DNA of 6,889 nt, taken from the NCBI GenBank assembly GCA_025998735.1, contig BNWJ01000070.1:1-6889 (forward strand). Reading direction: 5' to 3'. The number at the start of each line of letters is the position of its first letter. Within the stretch, counting starts at the first letter, position 1. A program made the translations under genes and the position numbers. Positions 5,102 through 6,889 of this stretch are shown in pieces. This DNA is from Alphaproteobacteria bacterium (GTDB lineage Bacteria > Pseudomonadota > Alphaproteobacteria > UBA3830). A model generated the notes under the pieces. It did not search any database. It saw only the letters and a program-made list of their open reading frames with translations, and had not been told where the DNA came from.

Positions 5102-6889
5102 TTAGCTAGAAACAGTTTTTTTGGGCAGATCCAGCTTGATATGCAACTCTTTCAATTGTTTTTCCGAAACATTTGATGGGGCATTCATCATTAGATCCTG
5201 AGCCTGCTGATTCAGAGGGAAAGCTATCACCTCTCTGAGATTTGGTTCGCCGGCAATCAACATTATCATGCGATCGATTCCCGGAGCACATCCACCATGT
5301 GGTGGAGCTCCATATTGAAACGCGTTGAACATCCCCTTGAATTTCTCTTTGGTAACTTCCGGATCATAGCCGGCGATTTCAAACGCCTTCAGCATGAGAT
5401 CCGGCTTGTGATTCCGAATGGCTCCACTGGATAATTCTATGCCGTTGCATACCACATCATACTGATATGCCTTGATTTTTAGCGGATCCATGTTTTGCAG
5501 CGCATCCATTCCACCCTGCGGCATGGAAAAAGGATTGTGGGAGAAATCGATGGTCCCGGTGTCTTCGTTCAATTCGTACATTGGGAAATCAACGACCCAG
5601 CAGAACTCAAAGCCATCGGAGCACAATCCCACATCGGTTCCCAATTTCTGACGCAGTTGACTGGATATTTTCTCGGCTTTTTTCTGCTGATCACAGACGA
5701 AAAATACAGCACCGTTGCCGAGACCGCTGCATAATGGCTCTTTTTCGCAATTGGTTTCGTCAGATCCGCTGCTCAGATCCTCATGTACATCGAGTACACT
5801 GCGGTCTTGCGCTGCGTTCTTCCTAGCTCTTGCAAAAAATATCTCATTATGCAGCGATCTCGTACCGTCCAAGTTCACTCGCTGTTTCAGATTGCCCAGC
5901 TGCTCTGCCGTGAGGAATTTCGCAATCGGCCCTCTGGATCCTTCGTCATTAAAGAGAACGTAGCCAAGTCCCGGCATTTCATTGTCCTTGGCCCAATCAT
6001 TTAGCTTATCGAAGAAGCTGCGCGGATGTTTTTCGATTCCTGCAACTGCGATTGCGCGCACAACGGATCCTTTACGAATGGATTCCACGAACGCCGCAAA
6101 AGAGGAATCCGCAAATATGTCGGTCACATCTTCTATCAACAGCGGATTTCGCAGGTCTGGCTTGTCGCAACCGTAGTGCAACATGGCATCTTCATAGGGA
6201 ATTCTTCTGAACGGATAATCAGAGATTTTCTTGTTGGAATATTCCTTAAATATCTCGTATATGACTGGCTCTATGGCGGCAAACACATCTTCCTGAGTTA
6301 CAAAGGACATCTCGAAATCAAGCTGATAAAATTCGCCGGGACATCTGTCGGCTCGGCTGTCTTCATCACGAAAACACGGAGCTATCTGGAAATATTTGTC
6401 GAAACCGGCCACCATCAACAGCTGCTTGAACTGCTGGGGAGCCTGCGGCAGAGCATAAAACTGTCCCGGATGCAATCTGCTGGGAACAAGAAAATCTCTC
6501 GCGCCTTCTGGAGAGCTGGCGGTTAAAATCGGCGTATTAATTTCCATAAACCCGGACTTTGTCATCTTTTGCCTTATGCTGGCGATGATATTGCTGCGGA
6601 GAATTATATTCTTATGAATTTTTTCTTTTCGAAGGTCAAGGAATCGGTATTTTAGCCGGCTTTCCTCGGAGGTGTCCGAAACACTGCTTATGGACATCGG
6701 CAGATTCTCAACAAACGACAGGACCGTGAATTCCTCTATGCCAACTTCTATCTGGCCAGTTGGATTATCGTTGTTGATGGTATCGTCTTCTCTTTTAAGA
6801 ATCGTCCCGGTTATCGTCACAATGCACTCGTGTTTGATTTTTTCAACTTCAGAAAACACATCGCAACTGGAATCGACAACACACTGAGT
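5102..6889 (-). CDS. aspS: Aspartyl-tRNA synthetase, bacterial type (5' end outside window)
   Basis: AspRS charges tRNA-Asp with aspartate in the cytoplasm; many alphaproteobacterial forms also charge tRNA-Asn. The frame is open through the right edge. The GTG at 6859 is internal, since upstream codons give [16 protein letters not shown], the end of the anticodon-binding OB fold; roughly the first 45-50 residues are missing. In the 595 visible residues the class II core is complete: [22 protein letters not shown] (117-138), motif 2 [10 protein letters not shown] (173-182), [13 protein letters not shown], the GAD-type insertion domain (about 250-415), SHNPFSMP (450-457), [10 protein letters not shown] (483-492) and motif 3 GAPPHGG with [15 protein letters not shown] (527-549). 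Inside the GAD domain, between KQRVN and GAVFFVCD, lies an extra stretch of roughly 45 residues (about 339-391) that I do not expect in the family. The catalytic residues look intact, so the enzyme should be active. It is the first visible gene of the operon with the sugar importer. Confidence 0.95.
   Translation of the reverse strand, partial: TQCVVDSSCDVFSEVEKIKHECIVTITGTILKREDDTINNDNPTGQIEVGIEEFTVLSFVENLPMSISSVSDTSEESRLKYRFLDLRKEKIHKNIILRSNIIASIRQKMTKSGFMEINTPILTASSPEGARDFLVPSRLHPGQFYALPQAPQQFKQLLMVAGFDKYFQIAPCFRDEDSRADRCPGEFYQLDFEMSFVTQEDVFAAIEPVIYEIFKEYSNKKISDYPFRRIPYEDAMLHYGCDKPDLRNPLLIEDVTDIFADSSFAAFVESIRKGSVVRAIAVAGIEKHPRSFFDKLNDWAKDNEMPGLGYVLFNDEGSRGPIAKFLTAEQLGNLKQRVNLDGTRSLHNEIFFARARKNAAQDRSVLDVHEDLSSGSDETNCEKEPLCSGLGNGAVFFVCDQQKKAEKISSQLRQKLGTDVGLCSDGFEFCWVVDFPMYELNEDTGTIDFSHNPFSMPQGGMDALQNMDPLKIKAYQYDVVCNGIELSSGAIRNHKPDLMLKAFEIAGYDPEVTKEKFKGMFNAFQYGAPPHGGCAPGIDRMIMLIAGEPNLREVIAFPLNQQAQDLMMNAPSNVSEKQLKELHIKLDLPKKTVSS

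Noticed and set aside
6026..6526. Plus-strand open frame of 166 codons, and similar ones at 3110-3523, 3540-3986 and 4701-5000
   Set aside because: They lie fully or mostly opposite well-recognised minus-strand genes (aspS, the permease and the binding protein), and their translations look like no known protein.

Overview
The window looks like chromosomal DNA of a low-G+C alphaproteobacterium, plausibly a host-associated or intracellular lineage of the Holosporales/Rickettsiales type. The best taxonomic evidence is the aspartyl-tRNA synthetase on the right: its motif 2 region ([10 protein letters not shown] followed by [13 protein letters not shown]) and its C-terminus (GAPPHGG, then [15 protein letters not shown], then [16 protein letters not shown]) are of the alphaproteobacterial type. 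The placement below class level is inference.

Layout. Positions 1-1839 carry plus-strand genes. First is the 3' end of an unrecognised gene (2-388, open through the left edge). Next is a gene for an exported zinc metallopeptidase of about 464 residues, split in two by a one-base frameshift in a run of seven A (776-782). The upstream piece (446-820) has the signal peptide and the downstream piece (829-1839) has the HEFGH zinc site. Positions 1840-1913 are a short convergent intergenic region with two perfect hairpins. Positions 1914-6889 are one minus-strand operon read right to left: aspS (5' end outside the window), a periplasmic sugar-binding protein of the ThuE/trehalose-maltose type, a MalF-type permease and a MalG-type permease. 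These four are packed with gaps of 11 and 27-28 bases and one TAATG stop/start overlap. No ATP-binding subunit follows.

How the genes work together. The binding protein and two permeases form most of a CUT1-type importer, probably for a disaccharide such as trehalose or maltose; its ATPase must be supplied from elsewhere. Co-transcription with aspS would tie the importer to a housekeeping promoter. The left part has no obvious link to sugar uptake. It looks like an accessory locus for secreted proteins: it is more AT-rich than the operon in rows I counted (19/60 and 22/60 G+C at 1321-1380 and 1441-1500, against 27/60 and 29/60 at 5221-5280 and 5401-5460). The peptidase has a lethal-factor-like pair of motifs (HEFGHAxxD, then NEADYFAE).

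Most worth a second look: the broken or slippage-dependent secreted metallopeptidase and its anthrax-lethal-factor-like zinc site; a possible tandem paralogue remnant just upstream of it; an unusual insertion of roughly 45 residues in AspRS; and the importer without its ATPase. No RNA genes, insertion sequences, CRISPR arrays or gene-free stretches over 300 bases were seen.
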